A stretch of 64,000 bases of DNA from DTFZ01 sp050260375 (GTDB lineage: Bacteria; Bacillota; Clostridia; Christensenellales; SZUA-584): assembly GCA_050260375.1 (NCBI GenBank), contig JBLNCA010000005.1:1-64000 (forward strand), read 5' to 3'. The notes under the pieces were generated by a model. It was not told the origin of the DNA. It was given only the letters and a program-made list of their open reading frames with translations, and ran no database searches. Below are positions 40,937 through 49,727 of the stretch, in pieces. Made by a program: the position numbers and the translations under genes. Each line of letters starts with the position of its first letter. Position 1 is the stretch's first letter.

Positions 40937-43222
40937 TCATTCCCCCTCCGTTACGAGGCACGCAATCACCGTCATATCGTCGGCCGGTTCTGCGCCGCCC
41001 GCCTTTGCGAGTATAATATCGGCCGTCTCCTGCGGGTCGATTGCCGGTATGTTCGCGAACCAGCTTTCCCCTCCCTTTATCCTGTCCGCGACGCCGTCGC
41101 TCATCATGACTATCATATCGCCCGGCAGCAGTTCGCGCCGCGCGCTTTTCGGCGCGGCTTCCTCTATTATCCCTAACGGCAGCGATCCGGGCGCTATGGG
41201 CACGGTTTCCCCCTCCGTAAGCAGGTACGAGCTCTCCGCGCCTATCTTCGTAAAGTCCGCTATGCCCGTCTTTAAGTCTATCATGCATATATCTACGGTA
41301 GTGAATACCTCTTCGTTTCCTTTCAGCATCAGCAGCCTGTTTATCGTGTCGAATATTACGTTTTCATCGAATCCCGCCTGATAGAAGTTCTCCAACAGCG
41401 ATACGGCCGCCGCGCTCTCCCGTTTCGCGCTTTCCCCGCTGCCCATGCCGTCACACAGCATAATAAGATACCTGCCGTCCTTCAACGCCTGAAACGAGTA
41501 ACTGTCTCCCGAGACTTCTCCCTTGGCGACGGCCGCTACGCCCGTCACCGCGCCCAGCTTTCTTGCCTGCTCAAACCTTACGATGCAGGGCTTTCCCGAG
41601 CCGCAGCCCGCAGTCTTTACTCTCGCCATCCTTGCGCCGCATATGCCGCTTACCACCTTCTCTACGCCCGGCCTGCAGCCCGAGCCTCCCGAGCAGTTTT
41701 TTACGCGCAATTCTACCGCCATTCCGGCCGCCGTCTTTTCAGCGCACACTTCCCCGGTATGCACTCCCAGCGCGTCCAGCGAAACCGCGACGCTCTGTTC
41801 CACCGATTCAAGGAATTTAAAGCCCGTGTCCATCTCGCGGCCTATGTCAGCTACCACCTTTGCTACGCCCTTGAGCTGCCTGCCCGTTATCAGCCGCGAC
41901 TCCTCTATCTTCCTCGCCCACTTCAAGTTAAGCAGGTATGCGCTGAATATGCTTTCCGCCGAAGCAAGCACGCCGTTAATATTGAAGCACTTCTTTACAA
42001 ACGCAGCGTCGACGTTGTCTTTGTCTATGCGCCCGTTTTTCTCATACGTTATGAACAGCCTGTCGAATACATTGTATGTATTTAAAAAGTCCTTGTCCCA
42101 GCAGCTCTTCTTAAACACGCATTCCTTGCACGTGTTTTCCGCGACTATAGACAGCACGCCGGATATGTCCGCTTCCTTTATCTTCTGTTCGGCTTCCCTC
42201 GAAAACATCTCCCCCGTCTGTGAGAACACCTCGGACACTTCCTTCAGCCTGCCTATTGTAAGCTCGCGGAACCTGTTTGCGTGCAGCTTATATTCGTACT
42301 CCCGCCTTGTTTGCGCGTCGAAATACCGTCCCGCGAACGAGTATACCTTCCCAGGCAGCGCGACGAATACCAGCGCCGCCGCTCCCGCTTCTATCAGCGA
42401 AAGATGCCACGTATCGCTGCCAGCGAAAGCGAGTATGAACAGCAGGTTTACGGCAATATACCCTGCCGCCGCGCCCGGTTTTTTCAGCTTCCTCACCGTC
42501 CCCGCTATCAGCCCGGCAACGCCCAGCATGCCCGTATACATTACGGTCGCCGGCGTCCCCAAACAAAGAGCCATGCCAAGCGCAAGCCCTACTCCTGCGC
42601 CCAGCGCGGCTCCTCCCGTATATGCGGCGCACAGTACGAGAAACAGCGCTGCGATATTTGCGATATATACTCCGTAGATGTTAACAGGTCCGAACATGCA
42701 GACTATGATAAGCGCCGCGAGCGTCAAGCATATTGTCTCTTCGGGGGAAAAAACGTTCCTTTTCCTGCTGCCGGTCATTATCTGTATTACGGTCTGCAGC
42801 ACGTATACGCTTACAAGGGCAATGAGGCATTCCAGCACCGCAGTCATAAAAGTCTCTACATCCTGCGTCTTAAATACTGCTGAGCTCACCGAGTAAGCAC
42901 ACGCCGCAGACATCAAAACCATCCAGCGTTTTAGTCTGCCCAGTATAAACAGCACGCCGCAAATAAGCAGCGTTACAGTCACTATATAGAGCGTATCCGA
43001 TGTGAGCAATGCCCCGAGGCATACCCCCGCCGCCGCGAAAAGCGTCTCCTTGCGCCTTAAAAGAAAACAGGCCGCTACGAACGCCGGCCCGAATGGGCTC
43101 ATGGCCGATAAAAGCTCTACCCTTCCCAGCAGAAAGCCTGCCGCGGTAAATATTATAACGTCCAGAATTTTTCGTGCAGTGGATTCGCTTATTGCGGCCA
43201 TACCGGCAGCGTCGGTTGTCAT
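40937..43222 (-). CDS. spoIIE: Stage II sporulation protein E (PP2C phosphatase)
   Basis: 761 residues from ATG 43222 (AAGGAGGAG upstream). The N-terminal third has about ten membrane helices. A central cytoplasmic domain carries Cys-rich segments (CKECVFKKSCWDKDF). The C-terminal PP2C phosphatase has LIMLCDGMGSGESAKRES and MIVMMSDGVADRI with metal-binding aspartates. SpoIIE dephosphorylates SpoIIAA to activate SigF in the forespore and interacts with FtsZ. Its presence supports a sporulating lineage. Confidence 0.96.
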   Translation of the reverse strand: MTTDAAGMAAISESTARKILDVIIFTAAGFLLGRVELLSAMSPFGPAFVAACFLLRRKETLFAAAGVCLGALLTSDTLYIVTVTLLICGVLFILGRLKRWMVLMSAACAYSVSSAVFKTQDVETFMTAVLECLIALVSVYVLQTVIQIMTGSRKRNVFSPEETICLTLAALIIVCMFGPVNIYGVYIANIAALFLVLCAAYTGGAALGAGVGLALGMALCLGTPATVMYTGMLGVAGLIAGTVRKLKKPGAAAGYIAVNLLFILAFAGSDTWHLSLIEAGAAALVFVALPGKVYSFAGRYFDAQTRREYEYKLHANRFRELTIGRLKEVSEVFSQTGEMFSREAEQKIKEADISGVLSIVAENTCKECVFKKSCWDKDFLNTYNVFDRLFITYEKNGRIDKDNVDAAFVKKCFNINGVLASAESIFSAYLLNLKWARKIEESRLITGRQLKGVAKVVADIGREMDTGFKFLESVEQSVAVSLDALGVHTGEVCAEKTAAGMAVELRVKNCSGGSGCRPGVEKVVSGICGARMARVKTAGCGSGKPCIVRFEQARKLGAVTGVAAVAKGEVSGDSYSFQALKDGRYLIMLCDGMGSGESAKRESAAAVSLLENFYQAGFDENVIFDTINRLLMLKGNEEVFTTVDICMIDLKTGIADFTKIGAESSYLLTEGETVPIAPGSLPLGIIEEAAPKSARRELLPGDMIVMMSDGVADRIKGGESWFANIPAIDPQETADIILAKAGGAEPADDMTVIACLVTEGE

Positions 43223-43479
43223 ATATTCTCCTCCTTGACTGTTACCCAAGAAGTATTATTGCTTTCCGGGATACGTATATTGTGTGGTAACCCCTATTAT
43301 AGGAACGCCGCTTTGTAAAGATTGTCAGACCGCGCCGCTGCCGCGAGGATAATTTGCCGATACGCCTTAAGAATTATTGCTTTGTGTGTATTTTTATTGG
43401 CGTTTTTGCGTATACTGGTAGGCTGGCCTTAAACTGCCTGGAACTTAAAAAAAAGATAAGCTTTAAACATAAAAACATA
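43223..43479. other. Intergenic region between spoIIE and the flavoprotein gene
   Basis: About 260 bases of divergent promoter DNA. Toward spoIIE there is a TATAAT reading minus near plus 43297 but no good -35, which could mean a sporulation-controlled promoter. Nothing else stands out. Confidence 0.4.
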
Positions 43480-43535
43480 TTGACAGAAGCGTCAGTCGTT
43501 GATATTATATGAATGAATCATTTTTTATTCATTCA
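43480..43535 (+). promoter_or_regulatory. Flavoprotein/tetR promoter and TetR-type operator
   Basis: TTGACA (43480-43485), exactly 17 bases, TATTAT (43503-43508). Immediately downstream is a perfect inverted repeat TGAATGAAT-8-ATTCATTCA (43510-43535) covering the transcription start. The TetR encoded two genes on is the obvious candidate to bind it. Confidence 0.75.
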
Positions 43536-43553
43536 GTAAAGAGGTTATATTCA

Positions 43554-44321
43554 GTGTTGAAAGTGACAGTGTTTATAGGAAGCGAACGTAAAAAGGCCAC
43601 GTACCAGGCTGCCGTGGGGTTTGGAGAGTATCTTAAAACGTACGGCGACATTGAGATAGAATACGTTTTTCTCTGCGATTATAATATTGGTTTTTGCCGG
43701 GGCTGCAAGCTCTGTTTTGACAAGGGGGAAGAGTTCTGCCCGTTAAACGATGACAGAGATATTTTGCTGGAAAAGATGGAGCGCTCTGATGGCGTAGTAT
43801 TCGCCACTCCCAATTACGGCTTTCAGGTCTCTGCTCGCATGAAATGCTTTATAGACAGGCTTTGCTTTGTAATGCACCGCCCGAGGTTCTTCGGCAAAAC
43901 GTTTACAGCCATAGTGACTCAGGGAGTTTTCGGAGGAAAGGATATTCTGAAATACCTTGAGTCTACAGGCGAAAACTTGGGCTTTAGCGTAACTCGGGGA
44001 AGCTGCGTAACGGCGCTGGAGCCTATAACGGAGAAGCAGAAGCAAAACATGGCAAGGCAGATGAAACGCGCTGCGGAAAGGTTCTATAAAGGCCTTATCA
44101 GCAAAACGGCGCCCGCGCCTACGCTTTTAAGGCTGCTTGTGTTCAGGCTGACGCGCACCTGCCTGAAAAACGCCGAAAAAAAATTCCGCGACTATTACTA
44201 CTATAAAGAAAAAGGCTGGCTTGAGTCGGATTATTACAACATCAGGTCACTGGGGCCTTTAAGAAAACTGGCGGGCAGGCTGTTTGACTTTATGGGCCGT
44301 ATAATGGTAAAACACATTTAA
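43554..44321 (+). CDS. NAD(P)H-dependent FMN reductase/flavodoxin-like protein
   Basis: 255 residues. An N-terminal flavodoxin-like fold (VTVFIGSERKKATYQAAVGF) holds a Cys pair CRGCKLCFDKGEEFC and the FMN-binding FATPNYGFQVSARMKCFIDR, as in iron-sulfur flavoprotein-type reductases. The C-terminal 80 residues are basic and may contact the membrane. GTG 43554 or TTG 43557 is the start, after GAGG. It is in an operon with tetR, so it is likely induced by a xenobiotic or electrophile. Confidence 0.8.
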   Translation: MLKVTVFIGSERKKATYQAAVGFGEYLKTYGDIEIEYVFLCDYNIGFCRGCKLCFDKGEEFCPLNDDRDILLEKMERSDGVVFATPNYGFQVSARMKCFIDRLCFVMHRPRFFGKTFTAIVTQGVFGGKDILKYLESTGENLGFSVTRGSCVTALEPITEKQKQNMARQMKRAAERFYKGLISKTAPAPTLLRLLVFRLTRTCLKNAEKKFRDYYYYKEKGWLESDYYNIRSLGPLRKLAGRLFDFMGRIMVKHI

Positions 44322-44346
44322 TACTTAAGCAAGAGGCGGGGCTTAC

Positions 44347-44919
44347 ATGACAGATAAAAAGCAGGAAATTTACAGATGCGGCAAGGAGCTTTTCAGCTCG
44401 CGCGGATTTCGTGATACAAACGTCGCGGATATAACAAAAGCCGCCGGCGTAGCCGCGGGCACCTTCTACCTCTACTACACTTCCAAAGACAGCCTGTTTA
44501 TGGAGATATTTATAGAGGAAAACGAAAAATTAAAAAAGAGAATAATGGACGCCGTCGATTTAAACGATGACCCCTTAAGCGTCATTAGTAAAATGATTCA
44601 AATGAACTATGAAGGTATGAATTCAAACCCCATCTTAAAGGAGTGGTACAATAAAGACGTTTTCAGCCGCATAGAAAAAAAGTTTCGTGAAGAAACCGGC
44701 GACAGCGTCGGTTTCATGTATGACATATTCTTAGAGGCCATACGTAAATGGCAGCATGAAGGAAAAATGCGAAGCGATATAGACAGCGAAATGATAATGG
44801 CAATATTCGCCGCTTTAGTTAATATCGATACCCACAAGGAAGAGATAGGCCTCCGGTTTTTTCCGCAGTTGATGAACTATATAGCGGAATTCATATTAAA
44901 AGGCCTGACCACCACATAG
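44347..44919 (+). CDS. TetR/AcrR-family repressor
   Basis: 190 residues. N-terminal TetR helix-turn-helix (about 10-55: FRDTNVADITKAAGVAAGTF then YLYYTSKDSL) and an all-helical ligand domain. It begins 25 bases after the flavoprotein gene with a GAGGCGGGG ribosome-binding site. The palindrome at 43510-43535 makes autoregulation the most economical model. Ligand unknown. Confidence 0.88.
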   Translation: MTDKKQEIYRCGKELFSSRGFRDTNVADITKAAGVAAGTFYLYYTSKDSLFMEIFIEENEKLKKRIMDAVDLNDDPLSVISKMIQMNYEGMNSNPILKEWYNKDVFSRIEKKFREETGDSVGFMYDIFLEAIRKWQHEGKMRSDIDSEMIMAIFAALVNIDTHKEEIGLRFFPQLMNYIAEFILKGLTTT

Positions 44920-44941
44920 AAAAAGATCACTTCAATAAAAG

Positions 44942-44993
44942 GGTTTTGGCGCTATACCCGTTTGACGGTTTAAAGCGCCCAAAGCCTTTTTTA
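44942..44993 (+). terminator. tetR terminator
   Basis: GGCGCT (44948-44953) pairs with AGCGCC (44974-44979), extended by GGTTTT/AAAGCC, followed by TTTTTT. Confidence 0.65.
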
Positions 44994-45033
44994 CCGCCCC
45001 GTTAAAATAACGATAAAACAACCTTAAAATGGT

Positions 45034-45061
45034 TTGATTTTCTCCGTATTGCTGATATAAT
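45034..45061 (+). promoter_or_regulatory. Promoter of the NifU-like/GGGtGRT pair
   Basis: TTGATT (45034-45039), 16 bases, TATAAT (45056-45061). A second TATAAT follows 9 bases later. Confidence 0.5.
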
Positions 45062-45152
45062 CTGTTATAATGCATCATTACAAAATATATATTGCTTTAA
45101 CAATGCAGATATAGATGTGTATGTTAAAAAATTCACATAGGGGGAAATTCAA

Positions 45153-45845
45153 ATGCAGTATTCCAGAGAAGTGGAAGAAATGGTATGCGTAAAAAAAGGC
45201 CCTAAACACGGCCCCGCTCCCATTCCCGAAGAAGGCAGGTGGGTAAAGTCCAAGCAGATAACCGATATCTCGGGGCTTACGCACGGAGTAGGCTGGTGCG
45301 CTCCCCAGCAGGGCGCCTGCAAGCTGACGCTTAACGTCAAGCAAGGCATAATAGAGGAAGCGCTTGTCGAGACGGTTGGTTGCAGCGGCATGACGCACAG
45401 CGCCGCTATGGCGGCAGAGATACTGCCCGGCAAGACGATACTCGAGGCGCTCAATTCAGACCTTGTATGCGACGCGATAAACACGGCAATGAGAGAGCTG
45501 TTTTTGCAGATAGCGTACGGCAGGTCGCAGACGGCGTTCTCTGAGGACGGGCTGCCCATCGGCGCCGGCCTCGAGGACTTGGGCAAAGGCCTTCGTTCCC
45601 AGATAGGAACGATGTACGGCACAAAGGAAAAAGGCGTCCGTTACCTTGAAATGGCGGAAGGCTACGTCACCGAGCTGGCGCTCAACTTGGACAACGAGGT
45701 AATAGGTTACAAGTTCGTCAACTTAGGCAAGATGATGGAAGCCATACGCAAGGGCGAAGATCCCAAAACTGCGCTCGAGAAGACGACGGGAACATACGGA
45801 CAGTTCGACAATGCGGCCAAATACATTGACCCGCGCGCGAAATAG
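45153..45845 (+). CDS. NifU/IscU-like iron-sulfur scaffold paired with a GGGtGRT protein
   Basis: 230 residues. Cys-containing motifs GVGWCAPQQGACKLTL and VETVGCSGMTHSAAMAAEIL resemble the cluster-binding region of the NifU/IscU N-terminal domain, with extra N- and C-terminal parts (GQFDNAAKYIDPRAK). Start after GGGGGAAA. It is followed 12 bases later by the GGGtGRT gene, a pairing conserved in anaerobes. It is presumed to build or deliver Fe-S clusters for that partner; direct function is unestablished. Confidence 0.8.
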   Translation: MQYSREVEEMVCVKKGPKHGPAPIPEEGRWVKSKQITDISGLTHGVGWCAPQQGACKLTLNVKQGIIEEALVETVGCSGMTHSAAMAAEILPGKTILEALNSDLVCDAINTAMRELFLQIAYGRSQTAFSEDGLPIGAGLEDLGKGLRSQIGTMYGTKEKGVRYLEMAEGYVTELALNLDNEVIGYKFVNLGKMMEAIRKGEDPKTALEKTTGTYGQFDNAAKYIDPRAK

Positions 45846-45857
45846 GAGGAGCAAACG

Positions 45858-46856
45858 ATGATACGTTTTGAAGGATATGAGAGAAGGATAAAGGGCATAG
45901 AAGCCTGCATGAAAGAATACGGATTTTCGAGCCTCGAAGACGTTGAAAGCTGCTGCCGCGAGCGCGGTATCGATGTCGGCAAGATAGTCAGGGGCGTACA
46001 GCCCATAGCGTTCGACAACGCAGTGTGGGCGTACACGCTCGGAGCGGCGATAGCGATAAAGAAGGGCTGCAAGGTAGCCGCCGACGCCGCGGAGGCGATA
46101 GGGATAGGCCTGCAGGCGTTCTGCATACCCGGCAGCGTCGCCGACCAGAGGCAGGTAGGCCTTGGGCACGGCAACCTCGCCGCAATGCTGCTGCGCGATG
46201 AGACGGATTGCTTCTGCTTCCTCGCGGGCCACGAGTCGTTTGCGGCCGCCGAAGGCGCGATAGGCATAGCGAAGACTGCCAACAAGGTAAGAAAGAAACC
46301 GCTGCGCATTATACTCAACGGCCTCGGCAAAGACGCGGCATACATAATATCGCGCATAAACGGCTTTACCTATGTAGAAACGGAATACGACTACTCAACC
46401 GGCGAATTGAAAATAGCCTTTGAAAAAGCGTTCTCGGAAGGCGAGCGCGCAAAGGTTAAATGCTACGGCGCGGACGACGTAAGCGAAGGCGTCGCTATAA
46501 TGCGCCACGAGGGCGTCGACGTTTCGATTACGGGCAACTCGACCAACCCCACAAGGTTCCAGCACCCCGTAGCGGGCACGTATAAGAAATGGGCAATTGA
46601 GAACGGCAAGAAGTACTTCTCCGTAGCGTCGGGCGGCGGCACGGGCCGCACGCTTCACCCCGACAACATGGCCGCGGGCCCCGCTTCTTACGGCATGACG
46701 GATACTATGGGCAGAATGCACGGCGACGCGCAGTTCGCGGGCTCGTCCTCAGTGCCGGCTCACGTTGAAATGATGGGCCTTATAGGCATGGGCAACAACC
46801 CGATGGTGGGCGCTTCGGTAGCGGTAGCCGTCGCGGTATCGCAGGCGCTGCAATAA
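45858..46856 (+). CDS. GGGtGRT family protein of unknown function
   Basis: 332 residues. The name-giving motif is in VASGGGTGRTLHPDNMAAGP (near residue 262), followed by a glycine/alanine-rich C terminus. It also has CCRERGIDVGKIVRGVQPIA and GVDVSITGNSTNPTRFQHPV. Several conserved Cys could take a cluster from the upstream scaffold. ATG 45858 follows AGGAGG, and a terminator closes the two-gene operon. The family has no experimentally assigned activity that I know of. Confidence 0.85.
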   Translation: MIRFEGYERRIKGIEACMKEYGFSSLEDVESCCRERGIDVGKIVRGVQPIAFDNAVWAYTLGAAIAIKKGCKVAADAAEAIGIGLQAFCIPGSVADQRQVGLGHGNLAAMLLRDETDCFCFLAGHESFAAAEGAIGIAKTANKVRKKPLRIILNGLGKDAAYIISRINGFTYVETEYDYSTGELKIAFEKAFSEGERAKVKCYGADDVSEGVAIMRHEGVDVSITGNSTNPTRFQHPVAGTYKKWAIENGKKYFSVASGGGTGRTLHPDNMAAGPASYGMTDTMGRMHGDAQFAGSSSVPAHVEMMGLIGMGNNPMVGASVAVAVAVSQALQ

Positions 46857-46878
46857 GTCTCGTTAACAATCAGTGCTA

Positions 46879-46903
46879 AAAGCCGCAGCTTGACTGCGGC
46901 TTT
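46879..46903 (+). terminator. Terminator of the scaffold/GGGtGRT operon
   Basis: AAAGCCGCAG-5-CTGCGGCTTT perfect 10-bp hairpin followed by ATTATTT. On the minus strand it could also serve the Crh-like gene. Confidence 0.8.
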
Positions 46904-46957
46904 ATTATTTACTTAATACGGAGACTGGCTATAATAATCCTTTATGAATGCGGTCCG

Positions 46958-47215
46958 CTACATCTCGGAGTTTACGAGCTTTTCGAGCGCTTCTATCGCC
47001 TCGTCCTCGTCCTTGCCGTTAGCGAATATGAATATCTTTTCGCCCTGTTTTACGCCGAGCGACAGCACTCCCATTATGCTCTTTGCGTTTATCTTCTTGT
47101 TGCCCTTCTCCACAAAAATGAGCGATGAATACCTGCTAGCTACCTGAACAAACATAGCCGCGCGCGACGCCCGAAGCCCGTCTTCATTCTTGATCACGAG
47201 TTCTTTTGCCTGCAT
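46958..47215 (-). CDS. HPr-like protein lacking His15 (Crh-like)
   Basis: 85 residues with an HPr fold. The phosphotransfer site, normally GLHARPA, reads GLRASRA: residue 15 is Arg, so the PTS His is absent. Ser46, the HPr-kinase target, is kept at exactly position 46 in NAKSIMGVLSLG. This is the pattern of Crh, a regulatory HPr used in carbon catabolite repression, and in Bacillus crh also lies beside whiA. It starts 5 bases after whiA. It cannot relay sugar phosphorylation if the reading is right. Confidence 0.85.
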   Translation of the reverse strand: MQAKELVIKNEDGLRASRAAMFVQVASRYSSLIFVEKGNKKINAKSIMGVLSLGVKQGEKIFIFANGKDEDEAIEALEKLVNSEM

Positions 47216-47219
47216 GATA

Positions 47220-48149
47220 CTACCCCCTTGTAGTTTTTAGTTGCTGCGCAATACTGTTAAGCTTCCTCAACTTATGGTTTACTCCCGATTTTGAAGGGGC
47301 TCCAAGATAAGCGGTGAGTTCTTCCAGCGTTGCGTCGGGGTTGTTCATCCTTGCTTCCGCGACCTCCCGCAGCCCCGCAGAGAGCTTATCAAGCCCTAAA
47401 TGCGTCTGTATGTATTCTATGCTTTCCCGTTGCCTAAGTGATGCGTTGACTGTTTTTGAAAGATTGCCCGTCTCGCAGTTGACTTTCCTGTTGACCGTGT
47501 TTCTGACGCTCTTCATTATGCGGATGTTCTCTATGCTGAGTATCGAAGAATGTGCGCCCATCATAGTGAGCAGTGTAACGATAGGGTCCCCTTCTTTGAG
47601 ATACACCACGAACGTCCTGCCGCGGGGTATCATCTTTGCCGTTACACCCAACTCTTTAATAATATTCAACAGACCCGATGCAAATTCCTTTTGTCCGCAA
47701 ACAAATTCCATATGATACCGCTTTTCGGGGTTGGTTATCGACCCGCCGCCCAAAAAAGCCCCGCGTAAAAAAGCCACCTTGCAGCAGCGGTTCCTGACAA
47801 ACGACGAGTCTGCGGCAAAGTTTAAACCGTCCTCGCCTATAAGGCGCGCGTCCAGCGCTACCATGCGCGCGTTTGCCTCATCTATAAACAGCGAATATAT
47901 ATGGTTGCCTTTAAGCGGATTCGAATGCATCTCCATGCGGGCGTGTATGCCGTACAAGCGCTTTAACAGCAAAAACGCCCGGCGCGCAACCGCCGCGTTC
48001 TCGGTATCGAGCCGCAATGTAAACATGCCGCCCGATATGTTTATCGACCCGGCCGTATGCAGCATCGCGGATAGCTCCGCGAGTTCGCAGCATTCGTCGC
48101 CCGGCTCGACTTTGCATATTTCTCCTTTGGCGACCGACGAAAAAGACAT
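47220..48149 (-). CDS. whiA: WhiA DNA-binding regulator
   Basis: 309 residues from ATG 48149, whose first bases overlap the rapZ stop (TAATG). An N-terminal LAGLIDADG-like fold (GAFLGGGSITNPEKRYHMEF) and a C-terminal helix-turn-helix (REVAEARMNNPDATLEELTA). In Bacillus it influences division and chromosome segregation; in actinomycetes it controls sporulation septation. An in-frame extension to 48278 lies wholly inside rapZ and is not used. Part of the murB-PHP-rapZ-whiA-crh train. Confidence 0.95.
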   Translation of the reverse strand: MSFSSVAKGEICKVEPGDECCELAELSAMLHTAGSINISGGMFTLRLDTENAAVARRAFLLLKRLYGIHARMEMHSNPLKGNHIYSLFIDEANARMVALDARLIGEDGLNFAADSSFVRNRCCKVAFLRGAFLGGGSITNPEKRYHMEFVCGQKEFASGLLNIIKELGVTAKMIPRGRTFVVYLKEGDPIVTLLTMMGAHSSILSIENIRIMKSVRNTVNRKVNCETGNLSKTVNASLRQRESIEYIQTHLGLDKLSAGLREVAEARMNNPDATLEELTAYLGAPSKSGVNHKLRKLNSIAQQLKTTRG

Positions 48150-49021
48150 TATTCCTCCCTGATCACCGATTCTTTCTGTATGTCCCTGTGCTCTATGCTT
48201 ACGCGGTAGCCCTGCGATTTGAATATGCTGTAAAGCTCTTCCGCCACCACCACGCTCCTGTGTATGCCGCCCGTACACCCTATGGCTATTACAAGCTGCT
48301 TTTTATCCTGCTCGAGGTAATAAGGCGCTATATAGTTCACGAGCTCGCTTACCTTTTCTATGAACACTTTCGTCCTCGGGAACGACAGCACGTAATCGCG
48401 CACCGCCTTTTCCCTGCCGTTGTGCTCGCGCAGCTCCTCCTGATAAAACGGGTTGGGTATAAACCGCATGTCGAACACAAGGTCGGCGTCTATCGGTATG
48501 CCCCTTTTATACCCGAACGTAGTCACGGTGATGAGTATGCCGGTTTCGCCTTCGTCGCTGAATAGCTTATCCATCACCTCGCCAAGCTTTTTGACGGAGT
48601 ATGTGGACGTGTCTATCGTCGTATTTGCCATGTCCTTAAGGCTTCTTAGCATGCCGCGCTCCAGCGTAATTCCCGTCGTCACCATTCCGTCTTTGGACAT
48701 GGGATGCCTGCGGCGCGTCTCCTTGAACCTCTTGACTATGGCTTCGTCGCTCGCGTCGAGGAACAGTATGCTGAGTTCTACGTTTTTCATATTCTTAAGG
48801 GCTTTTATAGCGTCGAATATGTCCTCGAACATATCGCCCATGCGGGTGTCCACAACGGTAGCCGCCTTTGCTATATGCTCGTTTCCTACGCACATTCTGG
48901 CAAATCCGGGTATAAGCTTGGGAGGCATGTTGTCCACGCAGAAATAGCCCATATCCTCAAGACGCTTGAGCGCCTGGGACCTGCCCGCGCCTGAAAGCCC
49001 TGTTACTATTACGAATTTCAT
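48149..49021 (-). CDS. rapZ: RapZ/YvcJ nucleotide-binding protein
   Basis: 290 residues from ATG 49021. N-terminal P-loop VTGLSGAGRSQALKRLEDMG and a C-terminal domain with IAIGCTGGIHRSVVVAEELY and EHRDIQKESV. In Enterobacteria RapZ is an RNase E adaptor controlling glmS; in Bacillus YvcJ hydrolyses nucleotides and affects competence. The usual Bacillus and clostridial neighbour yvcK/mgfK is absent between rapZ and whiA. Confidence 0.94.
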   Translation of the reverse strand: MKFVIVTGLSGAGRSQALKRLEDMGYFCVDNMPPKLIPGFARMCVGNEHIAKAATVVDTRMGDMFEDIFDAIKALKNMKNVELSILFLDASDEAIVKRFKETRRRHPMSKDGMVTTGITLERGMLRSLKDMANTTIDTSTYSVKKLGEVMDKLFSDEGETGILITVTTFGYKRGIPIDADLVFDMRFIPNPFYQEELREHNGREKAVRDYVLSFPRTKVFIEKVSELVNYIAPYYLEQDKKQLVIAIGCTGGIHRSVVVAEELYSIFKSQGYRVSIEHRDIQKESVIREE

Positions 49022-49022
49022 G

Positions 49023-49727
49023 TCATCCCTCCCGGGCGTTCGCAATCTGCCTTATACTAAGCCCCGCTTTTCTTGCAAGCGCGAGCGCCCTTGTAACTCT
49101 TCCCACGTCCTGCGGCCGGTGCGCGTCGCTCGAAATTACAAACCTTGCGCCCTCCGAAGCCGCCGCGTTTATATCTTCCGCCGAAAGATCGGGGTGTTTC
49201 TCGTTTATCTCAAACAGCGTGCCGTAATCGGCGCACGCCCTTCCGAGCATCCTGTAATCTACCGGAACGCCGTAGCCCGGATGCGATATTATGTCTATGC
49301 GCCGCTTCTGTATCGCAAACATATAGGCGTCCGTTATCGCTTTTATATGCCCGAAACACTTTCCGGTAAAAAAAGTCCACGCAGTCTCTATATCTATCGG
49401 AAGCGCAGACTTATGGAACCCGAGTATCAGTATGTCAAACCTGTAGCCTTCCGGTATGTCGGCGCTGCCGTCAAGACCGGTAAGGTTCAATTCCAGCCCC
49501 GACTTTATATCGATGCGTCCGGCATAACGTTTTTTCGCGGCTTCTATCGTTTCAATATACTGCCCGAGCCGCCCCTTTTTTATGCCGTACGCGAGGTTCG
49601 CCGTGGAGTGGTCCGTTATGCCGACTGTGACAAGGCCTGCTTTGAGCGCCGCTTTAACGTTGTCGTCCACGCCGCCCGTGCCGTGGCTGAACACCGTATG
49701 CGTATGATAATCCGCAGTTAGTTTCAT
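49023..49727 (-). CDS. PHP-domain phosphoesterase
   Basis: 234 residues with a PHP metal site: ADYHTHTVFSHG at the N terminus, GITDHS, DIISHPGYG and SSDAHRP. It is related to histidinol-phosphatase/YcdX-like hydrolases. It sits between murB (4-base overlap) and rapZ (1-base gap), a conserved clostridial arrangement. Substrate unknown; the histidine pathway is not encoded nearby. Confidence 0.9.
   Translation of the reverse strand: MKLTADYHTHTVFSHGTGGVDDNVKAALKAGLVTVGITDHSTANLAYGIKKGRLGQYIETIEAAKKRYAGRIDIKSGLELNLTGLDGSADIPEGYRFDILILGFHKSALPIDIETAWTFFTGKCFGHIKAITDAYMFAIQKRRIDIISHPGYGVPVDYRMLGRACADYGTLFEINEKHPDLSAEDINAAASEGARFVISSDAHRPQDVGRVTRALALARKAGLSIRQIANAREG

Noticed and set aside
41523..42677. 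384-codon frame antisense to spoIIE
   Set aside because: Shadow of a GC-rich coding sequence with clear conserved domains on the other strand.
48150..48278. 43-codon extension of whiA
   Set aside because: It lies entirely inside rapZ; ATG 48149 overlaps the rapZ stop and matches the known WhiA N terminus.
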